Shown: one piece after another, positions 46,511 through 55,534 of the stretch
How the letters are laid out: every line of letters begins with the position of its first letter
How positions within the stretch are numbered: the stretch's first letter is position 1
Source: Hyphomicrobiales bacterium
GTDB taxonomy: Bacteria > Pseudomonadota > Alphaproteobacteria > Rhizobiales > Rhizobiaceae
Assembly (NCBI GenBank): GCA_900489925.1
Contig: UEHQ01000012.1
Location: 310,001 to 374,000 of the forward strand
DNA: 64,000 nt
Direction of reading: 5' to 3'
Position numbers and translations under genes: made by a program
The notes under the pieces: model-generated
Database searches by the model: none
What the model saw: only the letters and a program-made list of their open reading frames with translations
Told to the model about the DNA's origin: nothing

Positions 46511-47230
46511 CTATTGCTCTCCTCGCATACGCCCGGAGCTCGCTGCCGCTGCCGCGACGACGATGTGAGCGCACTTGTCAGTATCAAAACCTGTGAATGG
46601 ACCGGAAAGCGCGAGCGCACCGACGCACTCGCCTTGGGCGTCCAGAAGCGGCGCGGCCACTGCCGAGACCGTTCGGGGGCCCTCGACTTCCGAAATGGCG
46701 TAGCCGTTTGCCCGCACCTGGGCCATGACCTCATCGCTCGGCAGATCAACGCCCTGAGCCTTCAGTCTTTCAATGATCTCCGGTCGTGCAAAGGACACGA
46801 GCACGCGCCCAAATGCCGTCCGGTCGAGCCGGAGATGAGCGCCGACCTTCAGGTCTGCCCTCAGCACGCCGCGCGACTCGACACGACGCACGATGACTGC
46901 GTCCTTGCCGTCGAGGACCGCGAGCGACGCGGTTTCGCCGCTCTGCGTGACCATTTCCTCGAGCACGCCGGAAAAACGCGCGCCGAGATTGGATTGTTCG
47001 AGGGCGGCTGCGGCATGGCTGACCACACGGAGCGTCAGACGATAACGGCCGTCTGGCGTCTGTTCGACCCAGCCTGCCTCGACCAGCGTCACGAGCCGCT
47101 GATGCGCCGCACCGCGCGCTTCGCCGAGCTGGCGGGCGACGTCGGCGAGACGCAATGGCTCTGGCGCTCCAGCCACGCAATCAAACGCAGCCAACGTTTT
47201 CAGAACTGATGAAAGAGGACGTACCGCCAT
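46511..47230 (-). CDS. IclR-family transcriptional regulator
   Basis: N-terminal winged helix: SVLKTLAAFDCVAGAPEPLRLADVARQLGEARGAAHQRLVTLVEAGWVEQTPDGRYRLTLRVV; C-terminal IclR effector domain: SGETASLAVLDGKDAVIVRRVESRGVLRADLKVGAHLRLDRTAFGRVLVSF. Length 239. First gene of the minus-strand cluster 34718-47230 and its likely regulator; IclR proteins usually autoregulate. Confidence 0.92.
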   Translation of the reverse strand: MAVRPLSSVLKTLAAFDCVAGAPEPLRLADVARQLGEARGAAHQRLVTLVEAGWVEQTPDGRYRLTLRVVSHAAAALEQSNLGARFSGVLEEMVTQSGETASLAVLDGKDAVIVRRVESRGVLRADLKVGAHLRLDRTAFGRVLVSFARPEIIERLKAQGVDLPSDEVMAQVRANGYAISEVEGPRTVSAVAAPLLDAQGECVGALALSGPFTGFDTDKCAHIVVAAAAASSGRMRGEQ

Positions 47231-47648
47231 TTTCTGATCGTTCCCGTGTTTTTCCAGTTGTCAAACATTAGAAGACAATGTATATTTATGTTGGACTCGC
47301 AATTGGCATCTGTCAACTCGGTTTTTCCGAGGCTGGCGGAAAATATGCGCGCGCCAAATCGACCGTGTGAGACGGTTCGACCGCGCCGTGCGAGGAAGCT
47401 TTTTAAAAACAGCGACCTAGATGGTCCGTGGCAACGTTCGTCCCGATGAGGTCAGCGAAGTGTGCGGCTGTGGGCTAAGGAAAAACCGGACTGTGAAGCC
47501 GGCTATTCAACCGCTCTTCACCCCCGTTGCGATGCGGGACCGAGCGAGCACTTAAATGGAAATGCAGCCGACAGCGGCGGCGAAGAGATCGCCGACTCGG
47601 CGTAGCGTCCGCTCAAGGGCGCGCGAAGATGGCGGGGCCCGAGGCCCC
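47231..47648. other. Intergenic stretch upstream of the IclR cluster
   Basis: No gene is supported here; short reading frames lack ribosome-binding sites and family features. Close to the IclR start are TTGTC (47258-47262) / GACAA (47274-47278) and the overlapping ACATT/AATGT pair, which could be IclR operator elements. A GC-only palindrome GGGGCC-CGA-GGCCCC is at 47634-47648. Confidence 0.5.
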
Positions 47649-47687
47649 AAAAAGCGAGTGGGCCGCCTCGGTTTCGAGACAGCCCAC
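47649..47687 (-). terminator. Intrinsic terminator of minCDE
   Basis: On the minus strand GTGGGC-TGT-CTCG-AAAC-CGAG-GCG-GCCCAC folds into a nested stem (plus-strand arms 47658-47663/47682-47687 and 47667-47670/47675-47678) followed by TCGCTTTTT. It begins 28 bases after the minE stop. Confidence 0.75.
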
Positions 47688-47715
47688 CAATATCACAACA
47701 ATCGAGGCAACCGGC

Positions 47716-47976
47716 TCAGGCGGCCTGAACGGTCGCATCAAGCGGTATTTCGACATCGATCTCGAGGATCGACATATGCTCATCACGATCCATCTTCACG
47801 CGGACCCGGTCGCTGTCGACCTGCACGTGCTTAGAAATGACGGCAAGGATTTCCTCGCGCAGGACGGAGATAAGATCCGAGCCTGCCGACGAACGTTCGT
47901 GAGCCAGCAGAACCTGCAGACGCTCGCGTGCCGCTGGTGCGGTGCGCTGCTTGCCAAAAAACTGGAAAATATTCAT
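47716..47976 (-). CDS. minE: Cell division topological specificity factor MinE
   Basis: 86-residue activator of the MinD ATPase that drives Min oscillation and protects mid-cell from Min[31 protein letters not shown] is the MinD-interacting helix/amphipathic N-terminus; [45 protein letters not shown] is the topological specificity domain. Overlaps minD by 4 bp. Confidence 0.97.
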   Translation of the reverse strand: MNIFQFFGKQRTAPAARERLQVLLAHERSSAGSDLISVLREEILAVISKHVQVDSDRVRVKMDRDEHMSILEIDVEIPLDATVQAA

Positions 47977-48788
47977 GCGGCCCTCCGTCCGAAGATCTTG
48001 CCGAAAATGCCGCGCTTTTCGCCAGGGATCGTGATCGGGAGAGTCTCGCCGGTCAGCCTGCGGGCGGCATCGAAATAAGCCATGGCTGGCGCGCTACGGC
48101 TATCTGCCAAGGTAACGGGTGCGCCGATATTGGAGGCGCGCAGCACATCCATGCTCTCAGGAATAATGCCGATAAGCGGGATGGACAGGATATCGAGGAC
48201 GTCATCGACCTTGAGCATATCGCCGCGCTCTGCGCGGGTCGCGTCGTAGCGGGTGAGCAGGAGATGCTTTTCGATCCGCTCTCCACGCTCGGCCTTGGCC
48301 GTCTTCGAGTCCAGCAGGCCAATGATGCGGTCCGAATCGCGCACCGAGGACACTTCCGGATTGGTGACGACGACGGCGATGTCGGCGTGGCGCATAGCCA
48401 AGGTGGCGCCGCGCTCGATCCCGGCAGGGCTGTCGCAGATGATCCAGTCGAAGTGCCGCTTCAGGTCGTTGATAACACGTTCGACACCCTCTGCCGTCAG
48501 GTTGTCCTTGTCGCGGGTTTGCGAGGCCGGCAGCAGGAAGAGCGTTTCCAGCCGCTTGTCACGGATGAGTGCCTGGGAGAGCTTGGCATCACCCTGAATA
48601 ACATTGATCAGGTCGTAGACGACCCTGCGCTCTGCGCCCATCACGAGATCGAGGTTGCGCAGCCCGACGTCGAAATCGACAACGACGACCTTTTCGTTAC
48701 GCTGCGCCAGGGCCGCACCGAGTGCGGCCGTCGAGGTGGTCTTGCCAACCCCGCCCTTGCCTGACGTGACTACGATCACTTTCCCCAT
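47973..48788 (-). CDS. minD: Septum site-determining ATPase MinD
   Basis: Membrane-associated ParA/MinD ATPase. Deviant Walker [22 protein letters not shown], switch [20 protein letters not shown] and [14 protein letters not shown]-terminal membrane-targeting tail [20 protein letters not shown]. Length 271. Recruits MinC and MinE to the inner membrane. minC lies 32 bp upstream. Confidence 0.98.
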   Translation of the reverse strand: MGKVIVVTSGKGGVGKTTSTAALGAALAQRNEKVVVVDFDVGLRNLDLVMGAERRVVYDLINVIQGDAKLSQALIRDKRLETLFLLPASQTRDKDNLTAEGVERVINDLKRHFDWIICDSPAGIERGATLAMRHADIAVVVTNPEVSSVRDSDRIIGLLDSKTAKAERGERIEKHLLLTRYDATRAERGDMLKVDDVLDILSIPLIGIIPESMDVLRASNIGAPVTLADSRSAPAMAYFDAARRLTGETLPITIPGEKRGIFGKIFGRRAA

Positions 48789-48820
48789 CTTGCTCTCCTA
48801 TGCCCTAGCCGGCCACCGGC

Positions 48821-49558
48821 CTAGATAAGTTTCTCTGCCATGATCGCATCATCTTCGAGCCAGAGCTGGACCGCCTGGCCGCGAAGATTAGGTGTCATGT
48901 CGTCTGCCATTTTGTAGATGCCGTCGATCGCCACGAGTTCAGCCTCGAGCTTGCGGCAGAATATCCGCGCGGACGCATTGCCGATCGATCCGGCCATCGC
49001 TCGTCCTCGCAAGGTTCCGTAGATATGGATCGAGCCGCCGGCGATGATCTCCGCACCCGAGGCAACGGATCCGACGACCGTTACGTCACCTTCCGGGAAG
49101 ATCACCGATTGGCCCGAGCGCACCGGCTCCCTCAAAACGATGGACTGCGTCGTCGATGGTTGCACAGGTGCTCGCACATCAGTCGACGACGGGCGCTCTT
49201 GCTGCTCGACAGTCGCTTCCTTCTCCGCGATCGCCGTGTCGGCAACCGGGCGACCACCCTTGAGCGACGGCGGCATGCCTGGCCCCAGCAGCGAAGGCCG
49301 CCCGCCCTCGATACCCATGATGCTGACGTTGCGCGCAGCAAGCTCCGCAATCAGGTCCTTCAGCTGAGCCCGGTCGATCGGCAGATCACTCACATCGAGC
49401 ACAACGGGACGCCCGAGAAAAAAGCCGGCCGAACGCGCCGCAAGGTCGTCGAGTCGAACCAACCAGTCATCGAATGGCAGGTCCGGCGATAGCATGACCG
49501 CGAGGAAAGAGCGGCCCTTGATACGGATCGAGCGAGCGTCTGTTAGCACTTTGGTCAT
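48821..49558 (-). CDS. minC: Septum site-determining protein MinC
   Basis: FtsZ-polymerisation inhibitor. N-terminal MinC_N domain (FLAVMLSPDLPFDDWLVRLDDLAARSAGFFLGRPVVLDVSDLP), a linker, then the right-handed beta-helix C-terminal domain (LREPVRSGQSVIFPEGDVTVVGSVASGAEIIAGGSIHIYGTLRGRAMAG) that binds MinD. Length 245. First gene of the operon; a CtrA-type box lies 43 bp upstream of the ATG. Confidence 0.97.
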   Translation of the reverse strand: MTKVLTDARSIRIKGRSFLAVMLSPDLPFDDWLVRLDDLAARSAGFFLGRPVVLDVSDLPIDRAQLKDLIAELAARNVSIMGIEGGRPSLLGPGMPPSLKGGRPVADTAIAEKEATVEQQERPSSTDVRAPVQPSTTQSIVLREPVRSGQSVIFPEGDVTVVGSVASGAEIIAGGSIHIYGTLRGRAMAGSIGNASARIFCRKLEAELVAIDGIYKMADDMTPNLRGQAVQLWLEDDAIMAEKLI

Positions 49559-49600
49559 CTATGTTAAGAAATCGTTGATCCTGTTTATCGTCCAGGATGG

Positions 49601-49616
49601 TTAACAAAAGGTTAAC
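49601..49616. promoter_or_regulatory. CtrA-type binding site upstream of minC
   Basis: TTAA-CAAAAGG-TTAAC is an exact match to the alphaproteobacterial CtrA full site TTAA-N7-TTAAC, and because both halves are GTTAAC it matches on both strands. It lies 43-58 bases upstream of the minC start. From memory, min genes belong to the CtrA regulon in Sinorhizobium. Confidence 0.8.
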
Positions 49617-49900
49617 GCGGCGAGTTTCGGGCGATCACGAAGCGTGTGTTCCGAAATTAAAAAGTGGGAAAATCAGCGATGAATTTCTACGCCGTCCATG
49701 CCAGCAGAAGGGGTCACAACCCTAGCGTATGCGGCGCAAATAGCGGCTTCAACTTCTGGCCAAACAGCCGGAATTCGGACAAGCAGGGCTTCGATTTTTT
49801 GGGAAAGACTCCCATGCACGGAGAGCTCGCGGCAAGTGCACCACGTCTTCTAGGTTCCCCCCGCTGAAAGTGAGACGGATCAACGGCGCGCCCGCATGTC
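49617..49900. other. Intergenic stretch between minCDE promoter and the gal-like cluster
   Basis: Apart from the CtrA box there is no supported gene. A 62-codon frame from ATG 49679 to 49867 has weak initiation signals, no recognised family and no hydrophobic or helical pattern, so it is not called. The 3' side is downstream of the galD-like gene; no clear terminator is visible. Confidence 0.4.
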
Positions 49901-50956
49901 TCAAGACGGAAAGACGCGGCCGTCGAAAAGCTTTCGCGCCGTCCTTACCGTACCGGCACCCTTGAGGGCTCCTGCGGCATCAACGTCGAGGAAGACCTCC
50001 ATCGTGCCTGTCGGATGCTCGATGAGATAACGGCCGTCTCGCGGAGGCTGTGCAAGGGCGGCAGCTGGGCTGCCGGTGAGACGGGTTGCTGTTGCAATTG
50101 TCACGGCAGCGAGAACGCCGACCGAGGCATGGACCCGGTGCGGGATGAAGCAGCGCGTCGAGATTGCTCCGCCATTTCGGGGAGCCGAGATAAGCGTCAT
50201 CTTTGGCACGGATGCCGCCGTCACGTCGCCGAGATTCATCATAGCTCCGGCTTTCAGTCGAATGGCCTCGAGCCTATTCTTGAGTTGTCTATCTGCCTCC
50301 AGCTCCTCGCGGCTCTCGGTTCCCGAGACGCCCAGATCCGCCGCCCTCATAATGACACATGGCATGCCGTTATCGATAAGCGTCGCCTCGACGCCGTCGA
50401 TAACATCAACCTCGTTCCCTGTCGGGAGCAACGCGCCGCACATCGAACCGGCGATGTTCTCAAACAAAAGCGGGACGGGCGCATGTCGGCCGGGCACACC
50501 CGCGATTTCCATCTCCCCCCGGTAGTTTACCCGGCCGGTCGGCGTCTCGATCTTGGCAACAGCGACCTCACCGGAATTGACCATATGGATTCTTACCGGC
50601 GTGACAGTCCCTGCAGCTTTGACCAGCCCTCGTTCAATGGCAGCGGGCCCAACGCCCGCGAGAATATTTCCACATCCCTGGGCATCACTTACCAATGCCT
50701 GATCGACGAAAACCTGCAGGAACAAATAATCGACATCGGCATCGCCGCGGCTGGAGGGAGACAGGACCGCGACCTTGGAGGTCAGCGGGTCGGCCCCGCC
50801 GATGCCATCGATCTGCCGTGGATCCGGCGAGCCCATGATCCTCAGCAGGAGCGCATCACGTTCCTTTGGATCTGCCGGAAGATCCCCTGCCAGGAAGTAG
50901 GCTCCCTTCGAGGTACCGCCGCGCATCCACAGGCAGGGAATGCCATCTTCATACAT
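49901..50956 (-). CDS. galD: 4-oxalomesaconate tautomerase (GalD, PrpF family)
   Basis: Interconverts keto and enol forms of 4-oxalomesaconate (OMA) in gallate/protocatechuate 4,5-cleavage. PrpF-fold markers: [39 protein letters not shown], and Cys95 in [20 protein letters not shown]. Length 351. Overlaps the aldolase gene by 8 bp. PrpF aconitate isomerases are close relatives, but the neighbouring GalB- and LigK-type genes favour GalD. Confidence 0.9.
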   Translation of the reverse strand: MYEDGIPCLWMRGGTSKGAYFLAGDLPADPKERDALLLRIMGSPDPRQIDGIGGADPLTSKVAVLSPSSRGDADVDYLFLQVFVDQALVSDAQGCGNILAGVGPAAIERGLVKAAGTVTPVRIHMVNSGEVAVAKIETPTGRVNYRGEMEIAGVPGRHAPVPLLFENIAGSMCGALLPTGNEVDVIDGVEATLIDNGMPCVIMRAADLGVSGTESREELEADRQLKNRLEAIRLKAGAMMNLGDVTAASVPKMTLISAPRNGGAISTRCFIPHRVHASVGVLAAVTIATATRLTGSPAAALAQPPRDGRYLIEHPTGTMEVFLDVDAAGALKGAGTVRTARKLFDGRVFPS

Positions 50957-51620
50957 ACTTTAGCCCCTTCGCCTGCAGGGCTGGTCGCATGTTGTAGATG
51001 TCGAGGCCGAGTTCACCGGCCGCAAGACGTTTGCGTTTCGCATCCTCATTCGCGACACGGTTTTCGGCGGCCAAGAGGACATCGGCGGCTTCGGACCTCT
51101 TGACCACACACACACCATCATCATCGGCAACGACGATGTCACCCGGCTCAATCATGGCGCCTGCGCAAACGATCGGGACATTGACGGAGCCCAGTGTTTC
51201 CTTGACCGTGCCTTGGGCCGATACAGCTCTCGACCAGACCGGAAAGGCCATGTGCGTCAAATCTCTGATGTCACGAACACCGGCATCAATCACCAGTCCG
51301 CGACACCCCCTTGCCTGCGCCGAAGTCGCAAGCAGATCGCCAAAATAGCCATTATCGCAGGGGGATGTCGGCGCGAGAATCAGGATGTCACCAGCCTGGA
51401 TTTGTTCGATCGCTACATGGATCATCCAGTTATCGCCGGGGGGAGCTGAGATCGTGACCGCGGATCCCGCAATCTGTGCGCCGGTATAGATCGGACGCAT
51501 GTAGCTGGCGAGCATACCTTTGCGCCCCTGCGCCTCGTGAACGGTCGCGACACCGGCCTTCGCAAGCCTGTCGATGATGTCCTTTTCCGCTCTCAATATG
51601 TTTTGCACGACGACGCCCAT
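50949..51620 (-). CDS. galC: 4-carboxy-4-hydroxy-2-oxoadipate aldolase (LigK/GalC type, RraA-like fold)
   Basis: Splits CHA to pyruvate and oxaloacetate, the last step of the OMA route. Features: [59 protein letters not shown] and the active-site Arg116-Asp117 in [12 protein letters not shown]. Length 223. Start at 51620 (MGVVVQ) follows AGGAG; longer forms to 51740 overlap the dioxygenase gene. RraA-like proteins share the fold, but the metal/substrate residues and context support the aldolase. Confidence 0.9.
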   Translation of the reverse strand: MGVVVQNILRAEKDIIDRLAKAGVATVHEAQGRKGMLASYMRPIYTGAQIAGSAVTISAPPGDNWMIHVAIEQIQAGDILILAPTSPCDNGYFGDLLATSAQARGCRGLVIDAGVRDIRDLTHMAFPVWSRAVSAQGTVKETLGSVNVPIVCAGAMIEPGDIVVADDDGVCVVKRSEAADVLLAAENRVANEDAKRKRLAAGELGLDIYNMRPALQAKGLKYV

Positions 51621-51622
51621 GG

Positions 51623-52585
51623 TCACGCTCCTGTTTTGTCCGCCGGCGGCGTGCCGTGGGTATGGAAGGTTTCGATTGTTTTCAGGCCCCAGGCCTGTCC
51701 CTTCTTCCGGTCGGTCTCGGTCCAGACGATTGGCTCCCAATCCGGCGCCAAGATCAGGCGCGCGCCGGCGTTGGCCAGCTCGACACGGTTACCGGCGGGC
51801 TCCCAGACATAAAGAAAGAACGTCCCCTGGATCGCATGTTTGTGGGGTCCGGTTTCGATATGGACCCCGTTCTCCAGGAAGATGTCGGCGGCTCTCAGGA
51901 TATCTTCACGGGTGTCGGTTGCGTAGGTCACATGGTGGAGGCGCGCATCGCCTCGTCCATGCTCCTCCGTGCAGGCCAGATCGTAACCCTTGTTGTTGAT
52001 CGTGAACCAGCATCCACCCAGCCGACCATTGTCCAGCTGAATCATCTCCGTGACGCGGGAGCCGAGACATGTCTCCATGAACCGGCGAAATTCCGTCACG
52101 TCGCTGGCAAGCAGGTTTAAATGATCGAGCCGACGCGGATGGCAGCCGCGCCCATGATAGCGCTGCGCCAAGTTCTTTAGCTTCGGCTTCTCGCTATCCG
52201 GCGGCTGATAGCGCACCGTGTCGTAGTAGATCTCGAAGACATGCCCGAACGGATCCTGAAAACGAAACGCTCTGCCGTGCCCGGCATCGCCGTCAACCCA
52301 GCCGATGACCGTGTAGCCGCTTGCCTCGATCACCTTGACGCGCCGATCCAGAGCTTCCGGAGACGAGGTTCGGTAGGCGACATGGCCGATACCCGTCGTG
52401 TGGTGACGGGTCAGCTTCAGGGTGTGAAACTCGTAATCGTCCCAAGCGCGAAGATAGGCTGAGTTCTCGTCTTGGCCGGCAAGCGTCAGGCCGTAGACGT
52501 TGATGAAGAAATCGAGACTCTCATCGAACTTGTTCGAATACATCTCGACATGCGCGAGATGCGCAATGTCAAAGCATGGCTCCAT
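51623..52585 (-). CDS. Type I (VOC-fold) extradiol ring-cleavage dioxygenase
   Basis: Fe(II) enzyme that opens a catecholic ring. Two VOC domains: residues about 5-125 ([28 protein letters not shown]) and 150-275. The second carries the metal triad in the BphC spacing: H155 ([15 protein letters not shown]), H218 ([14 protein letters not shown]), E269 (GNRVELAN). Length 320. Start at 52585 has GGGAGG six bases upstream; an ATG at 52591 is also possible. Type I enzymes normally cleave catechols and biphenyl-diols; here it sits between OMA hydratase and CHA aldolase genes, where a gallate or protocatechuate dioxygenase of the unrelated LigAB family is expected. Confidence 0.9.
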   Translation of the reverse strand: MEPCFDIAHLAHVEMYSNKFDESLDFFINVYGLTLAGQDENSAYLRAWDDYEFHTLKLTRHHTTGIGHVAYRTSSPEALDRRVKVIEASGYTVIGWVDGDAGHGRAFRFQDPFGHVFEIYYDTVRYQPPDSEKPKLKNLAQRYHGRGCHPRRLDHLNLLASDVTEFRRFMETCLGSRVTEMIQLDNGRLGGCWFTINNKGYDLACTEEHGRGDARLHHVTYATDTREDILRAADIFLENGVHIETGPHKHAIQGTFFLYVWEPAGNRVELANAGARLILAPDWEPIVWTETDRKKGQAWGLKTIETFHTHGTPPADKTGA

Positions 52586-52605
52586 AATCATCCTCCCGAA
52601 TGCGC

Positions 52606-53340
52606 CTAGAGCTCGTCGACCGTCCGCGGGAAGATCGATTGAAAGCCTTCCGCATATTTGGCAGCCCGGCCGCCGGATTGACCGCCGGAATTACGCTGGA
52701 AATGATTGGCACGGTTTTGTGCGACGCGGGTATAGAACTCCCATAGGTGCTCCTGCCCTTCCATGCACTCAATTGCAGCGCGCTTCTTCTCCCACACCGA
52801 GGTTATGTCGAGAAAGACATCGGGCTTCCAGCCCATCTGCTCCGTCTGATGCGGCTCGAACAGATAAAGCTGGGGAGCGCCAAGAACTTTCTGTCCGGGA
52901 TTGTGGCCCCACGCCTGGGCGATCATGCGAGTTTCGAGCGCGACTTGCGTGGCATACATGTGGTCAGTGTTGTAAGGGTCGTACTGGGAGTGGCTCAGCA
53001 TGAACGACGGCTGCACCTGTCTGATGACATCGACCAGGCGGTACTTGTCCTCATCGGTCAGCCGTAGCGGATAGTCGCCGAGGTCGAAGCTGATCAGATC
53101 GTGGACGCCGAGCGCTTTCGCAGCCTTTTCGGATTCTGCTCGCCGCGCAGCCTTGACCTTATCAAGCGTGATCCCGGGCTGTTTCCAAAGCTTGGCGGAT
53201 TCGCCACGCTCACCGAAGGAAAGGCACACGACGGTAACGTTGTACCCCTTGTCGGCATGTAGCGCGATCGCTCCTCCGCAGCGCCAGACGAAATCCGCCG
53301 CGTGGGCGCTGATGACAAGTGCCGTCTTCTTTTCAGACAT
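52606..53340 (-). CDS. galB: 4-oxalomesaconate hydratase (GalB, PIG-L/LmbE fold)
   Basis: Zn-dependent hydratase that adds water to OMA to give CHA. Pseudomonas GalB belongs to this fold. Metal ligands are kept (H13, D16 in SAHAADFVWRCGG; H127 in DPYNTDHMYA), but the first aspartate of the deacetylase AHPDD motif is alanine here (A15), consistent with loss of deacetylase chemistry. Length 244. Start at 53340 (MSEKKTALVI) has GGAG six bases upstream. First gene of the minus-strand ring-cleavage operon, divergent from the transporter. Confidence 0.88.
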   Translation of the reverse strand: MSEKKTALVISAHAADFVWRCGGAIALHADKGYNVTVVCLSFGERGESAKLWKQPGITLDKVKAARRAESEKAAKALGVHDLISFDLGDYPLRLTDEDKYRLVDVIRQVQPSFMLSHSQYDPYNTDHMYATQVALETRMIAQAWGHNPGQKVLGAPQLYLFEPHQTEQMGWKPDVFLDITSVWEKKRAAIECMEGQEHLWEFYTRVAQNRANHFQRNSGGQSGGRAAKYAEGFQSIFPRTVDEL

Positions 53341-53415
53341 GCGTATCTCCATTCCTTGATGGAGCGGATTTCATCGTTTCATTCCCTCTTTGCCAATTTG
53401 GAAATCCAGCGAACC

Positions 53416-53488
53416 CCATAAGTTTTCGCTATAGCGCATCTCCCACCAATCTCCCGGCATCGGCAATCGCTATAGCTTTTTCTTATGG
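53416..53488. promoter_or_regulatory. Composite inverted-repeat operator in the divergent gal-like promoter
   Basis: Two 21-bp arms (53416-53436 and 53468-53488) are inverted copies: CCATAAG and GCTATAGCG match exactly, with a 5-bp unmatched A/T-rich spacer in each. The inner element CGCTATAGCG is itself a perfect 10-bp palindrome. Arm centres are 52 bp (five helical turns) apart, so both faces align. It lies between galB (start 53340) and the transporter operon (start 53631); likely target of the double-HTH LysR regulator at 59228. Confidence 0.7.
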
Positions 53489-53630
53489 CTCTCGGATCAT
53501 TTTGAAATGGGCAATTCGGCCCGTTCCCGACAGGGTATGGCCTTGAACTGGCTCCTGCGACCGCGCCGTGAGCCACTATGAACACCGGCGACATTGCGCT
53601 GAAGGCGCGAGGTCGTCACCGGGAGGAACC

Positions 53631-54485
53631 ATGCTAACCCTGCTGTTCGATGGGCTCGCCTATGGAATGCTGCTGTTCGTGCTGTCGTGCGGGCTTGCGG
53701 TCACCTTGGGGCTCATGAATTTCATCAACCTCGCGCACGGCGCATTCGCCATGGCGGGAGGTTATGTCACCGTCATTCTGACAAACCGATGGGGCGTACC
53801 CTTTCTTATGTCGCTACCAGTGGCCTTCTTGGTTACCGGGGCTGTCGGCGCATTGCTGGAGAAGGCTCTCTACAGCCGTCTCTACGACAAGACCCATCTG
53901 GATCAGGTTCTCTTTTCAATCGGGCTCGTTTTCATCGCGGTCGCCGGCACCGACTATCTGATGGGTTCACAGCAGCAGATCCTCAATCTGCCAGACTTCC
54001 TGAAAGGCCGTGTCGAAATTCTCGGAACCGGCATTGGCGTCTATCGCGCATTTCTCGTGGCGGTCTGCGGTGTCCTCGCGCTGGCCCTTCAACTCGTTCT
54101 GGCGCGCACGCGCTTCGGCAGCCGGCTCCGCGCTTCCGTCGATGACCGCCGGGTGGCGCGCGGCGTTGGGATCAGGGTTAACACCATCTTTGCCGTGACA
54201 TTCGCCGTGGGTTCCGGCCTTGCCGGTCTTGGCGGCGCGCTCGGTGCAGAGATCCTTGGTCTCGACCCCACCTTCCCCCTGAAGTTCATGGTCTATTTCC
54301 TGATCGTCGTCTCGGTTGGCGGCACGTCGAGCATGACCGGGCCGCTGGTGGCATCGATTCTTCTCGGGATTGCCGATGTCCTTGGGAAGTACTACGTCCC
54401 CTCGCTCGGCGGCTTCATCATGTACATCGTGCTTGTCGCCGTGCTGGTCGTCCGGCCCAACGGCCTCTTCTCGAGGGCTGGCTAA
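53631..54485 (+). CDS. Branched-chain/aromatic-acid ABC permease (LivH type)
   Basis: Membrane subunit of a HAAT-family importer. GLMNFINLAHGAFAMAGGYVTVILTNRWG at the N-terminus and GVRINTIF-like/VGGTSSMTGPLVASILLGIADVLGKYY at the C-terminus are LivH features. Start at 53631 (MLTLLFDGL) follows GGGAGG; the frame opens at 53568 but that ATG has no support. Length 284. Overlaps LivM (TAATG). HAAT systems in relatives import benzoates and cinnamates as well as amino acids. Confidence 0.93.
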   Translation: MLTLLFDGLAYGMLLFVLSCGLAVTLGLMNFINLAHGAFAMAGGYVTVILTNRWGVPFLMSLPVAFLVTGAVGALLEKALYSRLYDKTHLDQVLFSIGLVFIAVAGTDYLMGSQQQILNLPDFLKGRVEILGTGIGVYRAFLVAVCGVLALALQLVLARTRFGSRLRASVDDRRVARGVGIRVNTIFAVTFAVGSGLAGLGGALGAEILGLDPTFPLKFMVYFLIVVSVGGTSSMTGPLVASILLGIADVLGKYYVPSLGGFIMYIVLVAVLVVRPNGLFSRAG

Positions 54486-55534
54486 TGTCGGGCGCGAAAT
54501 TCGACCAATCCGCCTCCAACAGTAACGTCATTGGCGCCTTGAGGCGCGCCAGTCGATGGAAACTGCTGGAGATCGTCTTCTGGGCACTCGCTGTGGCCGC
54601 CTGGTTTCTGCTTCCGGATCAACACCTGATCTTGACGGAGGTGGTCGGCTTCGCCGTCCTCGCGCTGTCCATCGATCTGATCCTTGGCTATGCCGGTATG
54701 GTCACCCTTGGCCAGTCAGCAATGTATGGCGTTGGCGCCTATGCCAGTGGGCTCTTCTCCATTTACGTGACCGGCGAACCTTTGACAGGGCTGCTCGTCG
54801 GGGCCCTGGCGGGTGCAGCCTTGGCCCTGCCCACAAGCTTCCTGCTGCTGCGGGGTGCCGATCTCACGCGGCTGATGGTGACACTCGGTGTTGCTGCCGT
54901 CTTGTTTGAGATCGCAAACCAGGCAAGCTGGCTGACTGGCGGCGCGGACGGCCTGCAGGGAATTACCATCGAGCCGCTGTTTGGCACGTTCGAGTTCGAT
55001 ATCTACGGGCATACCGCCTATGCCTATAGCCTTGCCGTACTGTTCGTTCTCTTCCTGCTGGCCCGCATCATCGTGGCCTCACCGTTCGGCTATTCCCTTC
55101 GGGCCATTCGCGATAATCCGCTGCGGGCCTCGGCAGTAGGTATACCTGTCAAGGCGCGGCTTGTTGCGATCTACACCGTGTCAGGTGCATATGCAGGCAT
55201 TGCCGGTGCGTTGTTCACGCAGACGCAACAGTTCATCTCACTCGATGCCCTCTCGTTCCAGAAATCGGCGGACGGACTGATGGTGCTGGTGATCGGCGGC
55301 ACCGGATATCTTTATGGCGGCCTCATCGGTGCTCTGGTTTATGAGCTGATACAGGATGCGATTTCGTCGCTCACTCCGCAGTATTGGCAGTTCTGGCTCG
55401 GCATCCTCCTCGTCGCCTTCGTCCTGATCGGTCGCGACCGTCCCCGTCAGCTCATTAACATGCTGTCCTCCCGCCTTGCCGGCACATTCCATTCCACGCC
55501 CTCCTCCAGACCATCGAAGGGAAAAGCGTCGTGA
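54485..55534 (+). CDS. Branched-chain/aromatic-acid ABC permease (LivM type)
   Basis: Second permease, with ALSIDLILGYAGMVTLGQSAMYGVGAYASGLFSIYVTGEP (LivM opening), LRAIRDNPLRASAVGIPVKARLVAIYTVSGAYAGIAGALFTQTQ, and GGTGYLYGGLIGALVYELIQD. Length 349. The stop overlaps the GTG start of the LivG gene (GTGA). Confidence 0.94.
   Translation: MSGAKFDQSASNSNVIGALRRASRWKLLEIVFWALAVAAWFLLPDQHLILTEVVGFAVLALSIDLILGYAGMVTLGQSAMYGVGAYASGLFSIYVTGEPLTGLLVGALAGAALALPTSFLLLRGADLTRLMVTLGVAAVLFEIANQASWLTGGADGLQGITIEPLFGTFEFDIYGHTAYAYSLAVLFVLFLLARIIVASPFGYSLRAIRDNPLRASAVGIPVKARLVAIYTVSGAYAGIAGALFTQTQQFISLDALSFQKSADGLMVLVIGGTGYLYGGLIGALVYELIQDAISSLTPQYWQFWLGILLVAFVLIGRDRPRQLINMLSSRLAGTFHSTPSSRPSKGKAS

Noticed and set aside
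47246..47449. Short plus-strand frame upstream of the IclR cluster
   Set aside because: No ribosome-binding site and no recognisable protein features; overlaps the probable promoter.
47400..47640. Possible structured RNA or riboswitch upstream of the minE terminator
   Set aside because: No conserved riboswitch core could be recognised and there is no downstream gene on the plus strand for it to control.
47634..47653. GC palindrome followed by AAAAA, considered as a plus-strand terminator
   Set aside because: The tract is A, not T, on the plus strand. The adjacent nested hairpin read on the minus strand, followed by TTTTT, is the real minE terminator.
49664..49867. Short plus-strand frame between minC and galD
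   Set aside because: Weak initiation signal, no family features, odd composition; best left as intergenic.
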